Of a stretch of DNA of 64,000 nt, positions 12,035 through 24,512 are shown one piece after another (positions within the stretch are counted from its first letter, which is position 1; every line of letters begins with the position of its first letter). This DNA is from Burhinus oedicnemus (Eukaryota; Chordata; Aves; Charadriiformes; Burhinidae), in the NCBI GenBank assembly GCA_008921705.1, contig VFFE01007127.1, positions 379,550 to 443,549 of the forward strand, read 5' to 3'. A program made the translations under genes and the position numbers. The notes beneath the pieces are model-generated. The model ran no database searches, was not told where the DNA came from, and was given only the letters and a program-made list of their open reading frames with translations.

Positions 12035-13945
12035 GGTGATAAATACCTATTAAAGTGCAAAGTCTGTTACAGCTGCAGTGCTGATGGGTGGATAAGGCAG
12101 AAATGGCTGCTTCCCTCAGCCATGTGATGCTGAGTGACCTGGCTGTGGGAAACCAACCCGTTAAACCACCCAGCACCTTCAAGCGGCTGTAAGAGCTGAT
12201 CCTACATGGTGTTTATATAGGGAGGGTTCTTAATATCCAGGAATAACTTGGATCTCAGTGTTTTCTTGTTCCTCACACACTGATTTTCCCATGCAAGAGT
12301 CTGAACCTAAATCAGAATAGTCTGTTCACCCAGACCGGTGGCTGAGCTGTGTTCCCATCTCCCCTGAAACAGCATAAAATTCAGGCGAGCAAGAAAACCT
12401 GACCCTCTCAATATACATCCACATTTGCGGACCTTTCTGGAAAAAAAGCAGGGTCCACCTTTGCTTTCTGCAGCATTTACTGACTCTGGACCCACTTTTA
12501 CATCCTTTGGCTCTGATGTCAGTGGTGCTGATGTCTCTTCCCTCTTTCAGAGCCCAGACGGTACCAGAATAAAAAACATGGACTCCTGCCTCAGAGGCTG
12601 CCTTGACACCTGATGTCCAGACAGCCAAACCACACGGTTTTGGACACTGCAGCCTGTAAGTCAGTGTGTATTTATAGACGGAGGAAGGCTTATTTGGTGT
12701 ATTGTGAAGTTTCTTCCACAGCCAGGGACGCTGCAAGAGGTTAATTGTCAGCAGCAGTGAAAGTCCATTTGGTACTTGACTCCCCGATCTGACTTTATTG
12801 CTATTTATAGACTATTCAGTGCTTTAGCTACTGGTTTTATTCTCTTTTCTCCCTTACGGTTTTTCCCCTCCTTATTCTAAGAAGGATTTGGTTTTCCTGG
12901 CACCCTTTTTATCACCCCACCACCTTCTACCCTTTCATTCAAGAAGTTTATTTAAAACCAAAACACCACATAACTATAAGGGTTCCTACTTAACATAATG
13001 AAGTTATTCAAGCTGTTTACTCAACAAAAAATAGATAGTGAGCTCACGTTGCTACTGCAGGTTACAGCTAACTACCAAGTTTAGTGCACGTAGCCACAAG
13101 GCAAAACCTCTTTGCGCTCCGGTCCTGTCTCTCCAGGACCCATCACGTAGATACGAGCCTGTAACAGGGGCAGGATCTGTGCTGAAAGGATGCTACAAAA
13201 GCCAGATAAGTTCCTACACATCAGTCATTATCAGTTCCCCAGCTGAAGCACAGTCTGAAAGCAAGGTATCAGGTAGAGGTTGAGCCTTTCCTCTTAATAA
13301 GAGATTTCGTGTAATTAAGTCGCCATAAAATGTAGCCCGAAGAGACTGTGTGACAAGGGGAGATTTGCACTGAGCAGCTCACTCCTGCTGTTTTCCTCTG
13401 TAAGAGTCAGGACAGTTTTTTTTCCTTTTATGAAGCCCAGCCAAAAAAAACACAAAAACCCACCAAAAAAAGAAACCTGCTAAGAAGTTAAATAAGGACA
13501 CCATCAACCTACCAGCGGCTTCACTATTTCTTGCAACATGTCATTTTCTTGTCTGATATGTCAGAGAGTTTCCTCTTAAATGCAGAAACATAAAATTTAA
13601 CAGTCTGGCTTCTACCTCCCTTCCCAGGCTCCCGGCAGCCTCTGAGAAAGAAATGTCCTCCGACAACGAGCTGTTGCAGTGCCCACCAACCCTTGGTGGG
13701 CATCACTCCACTTTCCTCCACAAGAAATGCCTTAAAACATTGGGAACCATCAGCCTCGTCCTTATAAAGATGGTGGAAGCGAAAGACCGGACAAAATGTC
13801 CTGAAGGTCTCCCCAAAGGTTAGCCAGAGCCAGAGTAGGACTCAGGGATTCCCCCAAAGCACAGCATGGCTGTCACATTCTCACTTTAAAATAGACAACA
13901 AAATTAAATAACTTTTATGTCTTTGCTAATGGAAAGCCAACAGCA
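11276..13945. other. Unique non-coding sequence
   Basis: No gene or classified repeat was recognised. It contains an A23 tract at 12012-12034 and an A/C-rich low-complexity patch near 13442-13480. Confidence 0.55.
12012..12034. repeat. Poly(A) tract, A23
   Basis: Uninterrupted homopolymer in unique sequence. No polyadenylation hexamer lies at the right distance upstream. Confidence 0.9.
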
Positions 13946-13949
13946 CTGT

Positions 13950-14085
13950 TGGCAGAGCACAATCTAACACGAGGTTGAAGCAGGATGGCCTGCATTGAGA
14001 AAGTTCAGCTAAGGAAATGGATGTCAAGAGTTTTACTGTGCTTCAGTTTTCTCATCTAAACAACCATAGCAAATATTTAATGGGC
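13950..14085 (+). mobile_element. MIR-type SINE remnant (weak)
   Basis: The core stretch at about 14030-14060 (ACTGTGCTTCAGTTTTCTC and following bases) matches the conserved MIR segment that ends in 'CTCAGTTTCCTCATCTGT'. The region before it (GCAGAGCAC near 13956) is compatible with the MIR 5' half but heavily decayed. This would be an ancient tRNA-derived SINE shared across amniotes. It could still be a chance match over about 30 bp. Confidence 0.45.
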
Positions 14086-14333
14086 TATTTTTCCTTGCAT
14101 AGTTTTCCTTTTAGAACAGAGCAGACAGTATCCTCAGAATTGGAGCCAGGGAAGGCCGTGTTATCAAGGAGGACAACAGCAATGCATCAGGAGGTATATT
14201 TTTAAATCACAAGTCCTTTGGGACAGGGATTATCCAGTATCAGTTAAAATACACTACCAGCATTTTCCCAGTAACACATGGTCAGATGCAAGGGAATTTG
14301 CAAACAGATTTACATGTGCATTTGATTGATGCT

Positions 14334-14350
14334 GTTGCCATGGCTATTAG
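14334..14350 (+). promoter_or_regulatory. X-box-like motif (RFX family), imperfect
   Basis: GTTGCCATGGCTAT resembles the RFX X-box palindrome GTTGCCATGGCAAC, with a degraded right half-site. It lies about 150 bp from a perfect match at 14493. No gene is recognised nearby. Confidence 0.25.
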
Positions 14351-14492
14351 CAATATGATAGTCTCAGACCCCAAATTTTGCCCGAGGTTCAAGAGAGATT
14401 TTGTAATTTTTTCTATAAATATGCATTTTTCACACACAAACACCGCCCTCTGCTGCATGCAGAGACTGATGCTGGTAAGCAGATTTATGAGC

Positions 14493-14507
14493 GTTGCCCC
14501 TGGCAAC
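14493..14507 (+). promoter_or_regulatory. X-box motif (RFX family), perfect inverted half-sites
   Basis: GTTGCC-CCT-GGCAAC fits the X-box pattern GTNRCC-N(0-3)-RGYAAC exactly. A POU-type octamer ATGCAAAT follows at 14572-14579. RFX factors bind such sites in ciliogenesis, MHC class II and neural enhancers. Occupancy or function cannot be inferred from sequence alone; roughly one such match is expected by chance in a window of this size. Confidence 0.3.
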
Positions 14508-14571
14508 ACAGTTGTTGAAGGTGATAAAAATTCTTATGTCTCTTTGGTTTAGAAAATGCCAGTGCATCAAA

Positions 14572-14579
14572 ATGCAAAT
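14572..14579 (+). promoter_or_regulatory. POU/octamer motif ATGCAAAT
   Basis: Exact match to the octamer, 65 bp after the X-box palindrome. A reverse-orientation octamer lies at 14979-14986. Eight-base matches are common by chance, so only the clustering is noted. Confidence 0.2.
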
Positions 14580-16770
14580 GATTCAGCCTCCTGCAAAGGT
14601 CGTTTGAGGTAAGGGATATGTTTAACTTCTGTGTTGCTGGAAAGAAAATGATGAAAATTGAACTACAGCATGTTTCGATACTTCGGGCATATGTTGTGTT
14701 GTCACCTCACTGGTTTCTAGGAGTATATTAAGAAGGCTGCTGCCCACTCCTATAACACTTGTGATTTCTTTTATTTAAGAAGGAGGTCAAACTCACCCTA
14801 AACCAATATTTTTTATTCCTCTGCAATACACCACCTGTTTGCATAGTGAATCCCACCGTGCACATTCACTCTTTTCCCTGGAGGCACGTGCTGTTTCTGC
14901 TCAGGAAAAGACTTCTTATAAGAAGATGCAATTGCCCCAACCTGGCAGAGGAGAAACAAAGCTGATCTGATTGCTTTTATTTGCATTTTCCTCGAGACAC
15001 TTTCTCCTTCAGGCCAGAGCTGCTCAATCTTGGCCAGAGCAGTTCATGAGCAGCTGCAAAAATTCAGCTTGCCCACAGCAAAAATACCTATTTCATCTAT
15101 CCAGACTACTGCTCCCAACAAATAATACCCAAGCTTGAACCAAAAGGAAGCATTTTTATTGGGAACAGCCCTTCCAAAACATGATTAATGGAAGAGCAGC
15201 AGTAGATTACAGCTTGCAATCCCCTGGGTAGACCTGGTGTCCCTTGGGTGGCCAGTCTAGCTCAGCACAAGTCCCTGTAGACTTGCAAAGTCATTGCTTT
15301 AAATTTCCTTGAGAGAAATTATTAGTTTCTGTTTGTCTGGTTTGCCTCAAAATGGATTTAGAGGAACACACCTGAGCTTCACTGACATTAGGAATCGCAT
15401 ATTTTATAATGTTCACAGAGGGGAAAAATGCAAAACTAGCTCCACAAAGAGCAGGAGCAGGCACTGAGGTTTCCTACGAGCAGCTGAACTGATTTGCCAA
15501 AAGGTCTAACGGGCTCATTGAACTGCTGCTGCTGCTGCTGTGTCCTCGCTCAGGAGTCCCAAGTGGCTCTGGATAAAACCAGAGCCCTTGTCTCGGGTGG
15601 GAAATTGGTGGTAACCTCAGCAGCAGCACACCCTCTGCCAAGCTGTAACTGCAAAAACCAAAACCAGAGGCTTGTTCAGCTTCCCAGCCAGAGAACAGAT
15701 TCAATAAATATACAGCAAAAGCAAGATCTACCTCCTAGGAAACTAGCTAAGGAGCCTTTCATTTCTAGGTTACCAAGACAAATCAGACCCGGTGACTAAA
15801 AGTCATTGAACAGGCGGCGTTTGCTGGGCAGTGCGAGCAGGTCTGATGCCCTTACGCTGCCTCCAGGATGACAGTCGTTTATTTTACACTCCAAGTGCCA
15901 CAACACTCAACAACGTCACCAGAGAAAAGTGGCTGGGTCATTAAAAAAATGCCATTTTCTTTGCTATTATTGATATTTCCTGGTAAGGACTGGACTGCTT
16001 CAGTGAGAAACAGCTCAAAATTACTGCTACCCATTGTAGTGTATTACTGCAATATCCAGGACTATTCATCCCACACTAAAATAAAAAAAAAAATTAATCA
16101 ACCTGTTCGTCTGATTCCTCTGAAAATGACATTTTGATAAAAGAACAAAATGGCCTTTAAAATTAACAGATTATTTCATGAGAGGAAAGTTCTAATTTCA
16201 GTTTATATTGCAACAGGGCGGAAAAGGAAGGCAAATACATAAGCAATGCTTATTCCTTAGCATTTATTGCCCAAATAGTGGCTACTGACCTAAAGGGACA
16301 TACATTTGTATTTGAAGTAACAGAACCCATGCTCAAAGAAATGGAGGGAGAAAAACTTTGCAAAGATAAAATTCACAAAAAGAATTGTGATATTCATGTA
16401 ATCTTCCCAGTGCCCTGGGATGAGCCTGAGGCTCCCAACCAAGCACTGCAAACACACGGAGGAGGATGGGTTGGAAGGGAGAAAGAGGAGGATTCAATAT
16501 ATGTCAATTTGTTTGACTTTATAAGAGATAAGCTGGAGTTGTATTTAAATAGACATGAGCAGAAAGCAAAAAGCATTACCAAGGGTGTTAAAAAGTTACC
16601 CTGATTAGAAAAAAAAGAAATTAAGAGAGGAAATCTTGGACAGATGCTCAACGGGGAAAAGAAATTTATTTTACACAAATATTTTCAGTTAAGTGACATG
16701 CCCAGGAAAGGTAGTTTTCATATATTCCCCAGACACAAGTTGAGGTGAGGGCATAGGAGACTGAAATGAT
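14580..16770. other. Unique non-coding sequence
   Basis: No gene is supported. A short (CTG)6 run is at 15523-15540 and an A-rich patch at about 16077-16093. An open frame of 108 codons at 16278-16604 has no recognisable domain and is not called. Confidence 0.5.
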
Positions 16771-17498
16771 GCACAAATCCAGGCTGGGTGGAGAATGGAT
16801 AGAGACCAGCCCCGAGGAGAAGGACTTGGGGGTGTTGATGGATGAGAAGCTCAACATGAGCTGGCAATGGGCACTGGCAGCCCAGAAGGACAACCACATC
16901 CTGGGCTGCATCCCCAGCAGCGTGGCCAGCAGGGCGAGGGAGGGGATTCTGCCCCTCTGCTCTGCTCTGGGGAGACCCCCCCTGCAATGCTGCCTCCAGC
17001 TCTGGGGCCCCCAACAGCAGAAGGACATGGACCTGTTGGAGCGGGTCCAGAGGAGGCCACCAAGATGATCCGAGAGCTGGAGCAGCTCTGCTGTGAGGAC
17101 AGGCTGAGAGTGAGAGTTGAGGTTGTTCAGCCTGGAGAAGGCTCCAGGGAGACCGTAGAGCAGCTTTCCAGTATCTGAAGGGGGCCTACAAGAAAGCTGG
17201 AGAGGGACTTTGTACAAGGACATGTAGTGATAGGACAAAGGGTAATGGCTTCAAACTGGGAGAGGGGAGATTTAGATTAGATGTCAGGAAGAAATTTTTC
17301 CCTCTGAGGGTGGTGAGGCACTGGCCCAGGTTGCCCAGAGAAGCTGTGGCTGCCCCATCCCTGGAGGTGTTCAAGGCCAGATTGTTTGGGGCTTTGATCA
17401 ACCAGGTTTAGTGGGAGGTGTCCCCGCCCATGGCAGGTAGGTGGAACTGGATGATCTTAAAGGTGCCTGCCAACTCTAAGCATTCTATGATTCTATGA
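16771..17498 (+). mobile_element. CR1 LINE, 5'-truncated, with complete 3' end
   Basis: About 730 bp of CR1. It starts in the RT C-terminal coding part ([19 protein letters not shown], then [19 protein letters not shown]) and continues through the 3' UTR to the octamer tail, two ATTCTATG units at 17482-17497. The ORF breaks by frameshift near 17060-17070. The 3' UTR variant (GAGCAGCTTTCCAG near 17157) differs from the copies at 24 kb and 36.8 kb, so it belongs to another subfamily. It lacks the first GAGAA of the usual AGAAGAGAAG stretch at 17134-17142. Dead on arrival: no ORF1, endonuclease or RT core. Confidence 0.95.
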
Positions 17499-20400
17499 TC
17501 TTGCAAATCTCTGAGCAGAAGAGCAAAGAGCTGGATGATGGTTGCTGCAACAGAGCCCCGCTGGGTCTGCGGGGTCCTGGCTCCCACACTGGTGCAAGCA
17601 CCACATCTCAGCCCTGCAATTCTGTGCAGGGCAATGCTGCCTTTCCTGCACGGGAGCACGGCGGGGCTGGCAAGGATAGAAACCCAGCTGAAACCAAAAG
17701 CCAAGAGTGCAAATCAATTCCCACTGCCAACTCGCATGAAAGCCCGTACACCCTGGTAACCTCCGTGTGCTGGAGTTTCCCTTTCCAAGTTAGCTCTCAC
17801 CAAAGTGAATCAAAGTGACAGAAGCTGCACGGCAGAGCAAATGCCCTTCCTTGGGTGAGCCCAGCCCTTTGCCGAACCCAACACAAAGTTTGTCCAAGCA
17901 GCTCTGCAGGGTGATCCCTGCTCCTTGGGCCGGCTCTCCCTGAGCAGCCCAAGTGCACGCTGCTGTGGGTGAGCCCCATCATGGGTGGCCCCATGACAGC
18001 ACATGCAGGGTGCTCCCCGTGCACCCAGGGACCACTCTAGCAGGCTGGACATGCCAACACCACACTTGTCCACTTCATACCAGCACTGGAGCATATAACT
18101 TCTCATCATACCATTGACATCAGCTGCCCTCCCCAACTCTTCTGGCATGAGAGCATTTGCCACATTCCTAGATTCATCCTGGGAGATACCTGCCATATCC
18201 ATGGGACAGGATGAAGCATGTTTTCTCAAGGACCCTCCTCGGCTTGAGATATTTTAACAACTGCTTGAATTTCTTCATGTCTAGGTTTAGACATGGTGTA
18301 CGATGCATATTCAAAGTTTGCACCTTTGCCTTCAGCACAAATGGTCTTGGACCAGGTGAGGAAAGGGAACTCAGGACCTAGAAAGCAGATCAGGCCAAAA
18401 GGCATCAAAACCCCTTGCTGGGGAAAGAAAAAAAACATAAACAATGCTACCTGCTAAACTGGATCCCACCAAAGAAATGCATCAGCAGCTCAGCTGTGAC
18501 AGAGAGACAGGATCATATTGGGATCCTATCTGCCCTATCCATCCTGCTGGTATGGGCCAATGATGCGAGGGTTTGACCAAAGGGGAGGCTGCAGAATACA
18601 CTAACTAACTTGGAAAGTTAAATTAAACTTCTTACATCTCATATCTTATGCCAGGTCAGGCACAGACGAGAAACTGAGTCAAACAGAGGTACTGCAGAAA
18701 ACCGTGCTGATGATTCACAAGACTGAGTGCCCTGGCAGCAGGACCAAACCTGCGCTTCAGGGTGATATTAGGACATCCTAAGCCATGTATGCTTACTTTT
18801 TAGAGATTACATCCTTCTTAAGCAGTAAAGAGTGCCTGTTCCTGCCTGGTGATGTCTGTTGAGCTAAAGTCCTTATTTAAACGCACTGAACTCTGTCTCC
18901 AGTCTGTCCCAGGACAACGTCAGACAGGACTCCATCGCCTGGACTCCATTTCTCAAACTTGCAGGGGGAGTACACACTATGGCATGAATCCCAGGAAAAG
19001 AAAACTCTCCTACAGCCTTTCCCTTCCCCCTGATGCAACCCCTTCCCAGCAACCCCTTTCCAGTGTAAATACAGAGACTGGAGCCCAAGATGGCAACAAA
19101 TGAGGGCAAACACCGCAGCTCAGCTGGGGCAGGGCTGTCACATGCAGATCCGGGAGCACAGACATACACGCAGGCAAAGACCGGCACCCCAGGATTTACT
19201 AAGTGTGAGAATCCCAGCCTTAAAGAGGGGGAAAAATCCTGGGCTCACACATAGTCAAAATACTTTCTCATCACGGTGTTACTGGAATGAAATAGCACAT
19301 GGAGTTCCCAAGAATCCGGTTTTTACACTTCCATTACAGTTTCACTTTAATAGTTTTAAAGAGTAGTAGGCAATAAATGCAAAAAAGTGTTAATGAAACA
19401 CTAAGGTCACGTACTTAGGATAGTCACAAGTCAAAAAGTGTAAAAGTTAAAAGCTTGATTAACCTTAAGTGTTTCATACACAAATAACTCCCCATTTTTC
19501 GCATGTAATGTTTGCATTGGAAGTAATACCCAGTGTTAGTTATCTGGCCAGAGTACTATGAGATTTAAAAATCGAAAAAAAAATTTCAAAGAGAACAATT
19601 AATAGAACACTACAGATTATTAGAAGTAGAAGTATTTAACAGTCTATCTAATGTCAAGTAGTCTTTAATGTTGGCAACAGGAGCCAGATAGGTTTTGGTT
19701 TTGTTTATACTGTTTAGAAACTTCCCTCTTTTCTACTTTTTTTTTTTTGCGCAGAGAAGCTAACTTCACAAGAGTTAAAATTTGAATCAGCTTGTTGAGA
19801 AGAGTCAAGTTAATGTTTTGTTCCTGTTGGCCACGGATCATGAAAAATATCTGCACCGCAATCTAAATATATGGTTTTCAATTTTTCCTTGTTTTGAGGA
19901 AGAAAATGGTTTTATTTGACAAAACAAACACTATTTGAAAGCTGTCTCTGCTGCACCTCCTTCTGCCCCGCAGCTGGCTTGTTTATTAATGCAATGCTTG
20001 GGGAGAAATACTGTTTATTAAAGAAATAAAAAGAAAAAAAAAAAAGTTTGACGGGCAGAAAACACTTTCCTCAGACCCCAAAACTCCACAACAAAAATCA
20101 TCATGATGAACCTTCACGAACACCCCCACAGCAGGGCAACCAGCAAAACCAACTTTCCAGCAGCTTCCTCCAGCACTAACCCTGTCAGATGGAACCAAGA
20201 GCACCCGCCCTCCACGGGCATCCAGGCAGAGCCTCTGCTCCACCTCCTGCTCCATGAGACATGCCCTAGCAAAGCACCCTTGGAAGTGCTTCCTAACTCA
20301 TGTCAGTCCGGTGGGACACGGCTCCAAGAGTCGTTGAGGGGAGAGGGAACAGTGAAAGCTTTGTTTTCTTGGAGAAGCATTGTGAAATGTTCTCGCACCC

Positions 20401-20755
20401 TTTCTTCCCTCAAGAAAATGGGAACGGAGACACCTGAAGACAGCCAGGATGAGAGCAAAGCTGCTCCACCGATGGGAAAGTAGCTAAAGCTTTGGCTCGG
20501 GACCCTGAGACCTTCCTCACTGCCCTAATTGCAACGCAACCCTGAGTCTCCTGGGACGTCCAGCAGCTCCAATGCCACCCACCGCGGCTTTGCTGAGTCC
20601 CAGGAAGGCAAAGAGCCACCCCCAAAAGCCTTTCCAGCTTCCACACTGGGGTCGCAATCATGTTTGCATAAGCTTCTTGGCATCATTCGACCTTTAAAGC
20701 TCAGGGCTAAGTGAAGCAGAAGGGGCTGGGGCAGGAGTAGAGCAGCAAAGTCCTC
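17499..20755. other. Unique non-coding sequence
   Basis: No exon, RNA gene or classified repeat was recognised. Base composition is mixed, with an A-rich patch at about 20017-20045 just before the GC-rich block. Confidence 0.55.
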
Positions 20756-21160
20756 CTCACCCGTCCAGCAGTGGTCGGGAAGCCGTAGGGCACAGGCAGC
20801 AGCACCTCCCTTTTTTGTAGCCTGCTTGCCGTGAAGCAGCCAGGAAACGATGTTGGTTTTGCTCGCCGGGACCCGGGTTTGGGAAGAAAAGCTCCGCAAG
20901 GTGTAGATGTCTCGATGTGAACACCCACGGCGGGTGAGGATGCGACACGAAGCACCAGCCGTTTCCAGGAAGGGCCCCTGGGAGCGAGAAGCACCTGTGC
21001 ATTTGCCTACAGCCCCCGGCAGCCCACGCTCCTCTGCTAGAGCTCCCGCTGACTAATACAGAAACGGCCCCTCGGCCGCCCGGGGCAGGAGGCGTTCGAG
21101 CCGCCACAGCCCCAGCCGAGGCACAGGGCTGTGGGTCCCGCTCCCTGCGGGCACAGGGAT
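20756..21160. promoter_or_regulatory. CpG-island-like block
   Basis: By hand count about 29 CpG dinucleotides lie in roughly 400 bp at about 60% G+C, giving an observed/expected ratio near 0.8. The surrounding DNA is CpG-poor. The densest part is 21062-21112. In vertebrates this pattern marks unmethylated promoters or orphan islands. No exon or TATA box is evident, so this may be a promoter of an unannotated non-coding transcript, an enhancer, or simply GC-rich DNA. Confidence 0.45.
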
Positions 21161-23795
21161 GCTGTCCTGGTTTGGTCTTCGGCAAAAGCCATGGGTCTAA
21201 TTCAGCCCACAAACTGTAGAGGACCAGGTAGAGAATCAGAATGATAAGATTTCCTTTTTTTTTTCTTTATTTTTTTTTTTTCTTTTATACTGACCTACAA
21301 GTGTGTCTTCTTCCATATCCGCAACCTCTCTCCAAGTTGTTCCCTTGTCTAGTGTTTCCCCAAATGCTGCTATCTGAATATAAATCAGGAAAAAAAAACC
21401 CACATAAGCACAGCTCTACAGAGCCCATGGCTCTAACGTGTTTTTCCTGATGTGATGCAGCTCCTGATAAAAATTTGCAGTATCTCTGGAAAACTATCTC
21501 TAAAGCAAAGTAACGTTTTAGTAAGATATACGCAAAAAAGTAATAATTCCAAAACATTCTTCCTTACAGCAGATTGCATTTTACCCTCTGGTGCACTATA
21601 AGATTATCTTTTCACTTAACATTAATCTTTAACAGGAATTTATATAAAAACAACTTCACTGTATTTAAATGTTTAGTCTGGTACAGGGAAAAAGTATTCT
21701 TCGCACAAGTCTATCTTGTTTAACACGTAGCCTTTTCAGTTAGAATAACCAACCTATTTGGGGGAATACAGAGTCGTAGCATATTTTGGCTGGAATTTTA
21801 TCTTCAACTCCCTATTTAAATTGGCATAAAAATGCCTTTAATTTTGAACAAGCTTTTTTAAAAAAAAACCAAACCCCTGATAGCCGCCTGAGCTGCTAGC
21901 ACACTAAGACTTCAAAATTCTTGTGGTCTGAAACCCGTTCAAAGATGAACTTATTCCGGATTGTTTTATGATGTTAGTCTGCCCTATAAATCTGTGGCGG
22001 AGCTACAAGTGCTACAGTAACTCCTCGAGACTGAAGGTGAACAGAGCAGCAAAAATTTCCCAATGTATTTTAGAGAAATGGATGCAATAACAGCTCAACC
22101 TCCTTCAATCAACTGCGAGGGGGTAAAATAAGCTGAGGGTCCTTTCACAGTAAATATCCTTAAGTAAAGGGGATGGGCATTTCTGTTAGGACATCACTTG
22201 TAATAATACTCCAAAGAAATTGCTGCTGCAAAAATTATTATTAATAATAATGAAAATAAAAGAATAGCTGCTGTGCTCTGCAGAGACATTGGGAATACTG
22301 TGGGCTGGGAGGGAAGACACTTCTGAAACAAGCAGGGATGGGAGTCACCAGGGCAGGGTTGCCTCATGCTGCTGCTCGACACCGCAGCTGAAATACGATT
22401 TTGTTGCGCGCTGCAACAGGATTTCGTTAGTCTGTGTACAGTTTTTTGCGAAACGCAAGTTTGGTATGCTCCTCCGAGGGGCTGTGCCAAGATTTTCAGA
22501 AACAGCATTTTGCTGTGTTTGTGGGACACATGCAATGTTACAAAGGTTTATTGAACTTTTGTCAGGAATAGTATCTATTCAGCAGCAAACAGGGCAAATA
22601 ATCAAAAACATTTCTTGAATGCAAATCTTGACCTGCTGTAACGCAACCCGAAACATTAATGAAGCCATGAGCAAGATGTTCTCCCCTGCCCTGGCAGATG
22701 TTGAGCAAATCACAGCAAGAGTGTGCAACGCCACATTGCAGCTGGAGGGATGAGCCCAGCTGTCCCGAGCACATTTGTGCTCTCCTGGTCACACGTGTAG
22801 CAGCGCAGGAGCTCTGCCAGGGCTTTGCCCTGGGCTGTCCCAGGGGATTTGGTGGTTGGGTGGCGTGAGGACAACCCTGTTCCTGTCTCGTGGGAAGAGG
22901 CTGTGCGGGGAGCACGGGCTGTGGTCTCCTGCTCCCCTGAGAGCAGCAAACTCTGGCTACAGTGCTAAATCCAGTGAGATCCTTCAGGGCAAGAGCCATG
23001 GTATATGGATGCAGGGAGCCAGGCAAATTCAAAGCTGGTGTGAAATTTTTCTTCCCCATCTGCCTGTTCAACAGACCCCAGCGAGGCTGGTGCAGCAGCT
23101 TTTCTCGTGTCTTTTCTCACTTCTGCTGAAGAACCTCACCATTGCTTCCTCAGGCTGGACCTGCAGAGCACTTCAGTGATTTTACCATGTGCTGCTTTTA
23201 AATTACTCTGTTGTTCACATATCACCAGTGACACTTAGAAAGTGCCCCTGCAGAGATGCACGCCCAAGATGCATGGCAAAGGAAAGTACCACCCAGGCCA
23301 TCAGAGAGCTGCTGCAACAAGGTCTGTGGGAGCAGGAGGAAGAAAATGAACCAAATCCAGTTTGTTTTCATGCCCTGCACATTTGTTAGCCCTGCCTGAC
23401 TCTAGCCTAGGGATCCTCTGGTTTTTTTGTCACACTGCAAGTGGGGAAATTCCCTGCGGCTCCCTTCATTAAAGTTTGCAGCCTCACACCCCTTTCCAGT
23501 TACAGCTGATGACTGCAGAAAATCCCAGTGGCATCTCATGTATGTTCAGATGTATTTGTTCATATGTAAAGGTTAGGTGGGAAAGTATGGTTTTCAGGAA
23601 ACACTATGAAATACACCACATAATGTTCAGTTTTAAGATGCCAATAATTTATTTTATCAGAAAATCATTTCTGAAATATTAGTCCAGACCACGCATCCTC
23701 CACCTGTTTCAGGCTCCACAGGAGCCATCCAGACATGACTTTACTCATCCTGAAACTCTGCCAGGGGATAGAGCCATGGCTGTGAGCTCTGGCTT
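21161..23795. other. Unique non-coding sequence
   Basis: No gene was recognised. It begins with a T-rich low-complexity stretch (about 21248-21285). A perfect 18-bp palindrome of ATT/AAT units is at 22234-22251, and a small GC-rich hairpin lies at about 22395-22427. Confidence 0.55.
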
Positions 23796-24512
23796 CATAG
23801 AATCATGGAATGCTTTAGGTTGGAAGGGACCTTAAAGGTCATCCGGTTCCACCCACCTGCCATGGGCAGGGACACCTCCCACTAGACCAGGTTGATCAAA
23901 GCCCCGTCCAACATGGCCTTGAACACCTCCAGGGATGGGGCAGCCACAGCTTCTCTGGGCAACCTGGGCCAGTGTCTCACCACCCTCACAGTCAACAATT
24001 TCTTCCTTATGTCTAGCTAAATCTCCCCTCTTCCAGTTTGAAGCCATTACCCCCCATCCTATCGCTCCACTCCTTGATCCAGAGTCCCTATCCAGCTTTC
24101 CTGTAGCCCCTTTAGGGACTGGAAGGGGCACTACGGTCTCCTTGGAGCCTTCTCTTCTCCAGGCTGAACAACCTCAACTCTCACTCTCAGCCTGTCCTCA
24201 CACCAGAGGGGCTCCAGCCCTCTGATCATTTCTGTGGTCTCCTCTGGACCTGCTCCAATGGGTCCATGTCCTTCTTCTGTTGGGGGCCCCAGAGCTGGAG
24301 GCAGCATTGCAGGGGGGTCTCCCCAGAGCGGAGCAGAGGGGCAGAATCCCCTCCCTCGCCCTGCTGGCCACGCTGCTGGGGATGCAGCCCAGGATGTGGT
24401 TGTCCTTCTGGGCTGCCAGCGCCCATTGCCAGCTCATGTTGAGCTTCTCATCCACCAACACCCCCAAGTCCCTCTCCTCAGGGCTGCTCTCCATCCATTC
24501 TCCACCTAGCCT
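23796..24512 (-). mobile_element. CR1 LINE, 5'-truncated, with complete 3' end
   Basis: The minus strand runs from the RT C-terminal coding part ([40 protein letters not shown]), with its 5' end near 24512, to the 3' tail at 23796, where two octamer units (CATAGAAT, CATGGAAT) are seen. The 3' UTR variant with GTAGTGCCCCTTCCAG is shared with the copy at 36.8 kb. The AGAAGAGAAG stretch is intact (24147-24160), unlike in the 16.8 kb and 36.8 kb copies. The 5' break lies within about 15-25 consensus bases of those at 250 and 16771. Confidence 0.95.

Noticed and set aside
15523..15540. (CTG)6 triplet repeat
   Set aside because: Too short to be notable and not in a coding or recognised transcribed context.
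16278..16604. 108-codon plus-strand frame with a charged, protein-like composition just upstream of a CR1
   Set aside because: No recognisable domain and no splice-site or promoter context. It is not part of the CR1, whose sequence begins at 16771. A protein search could still revive it.
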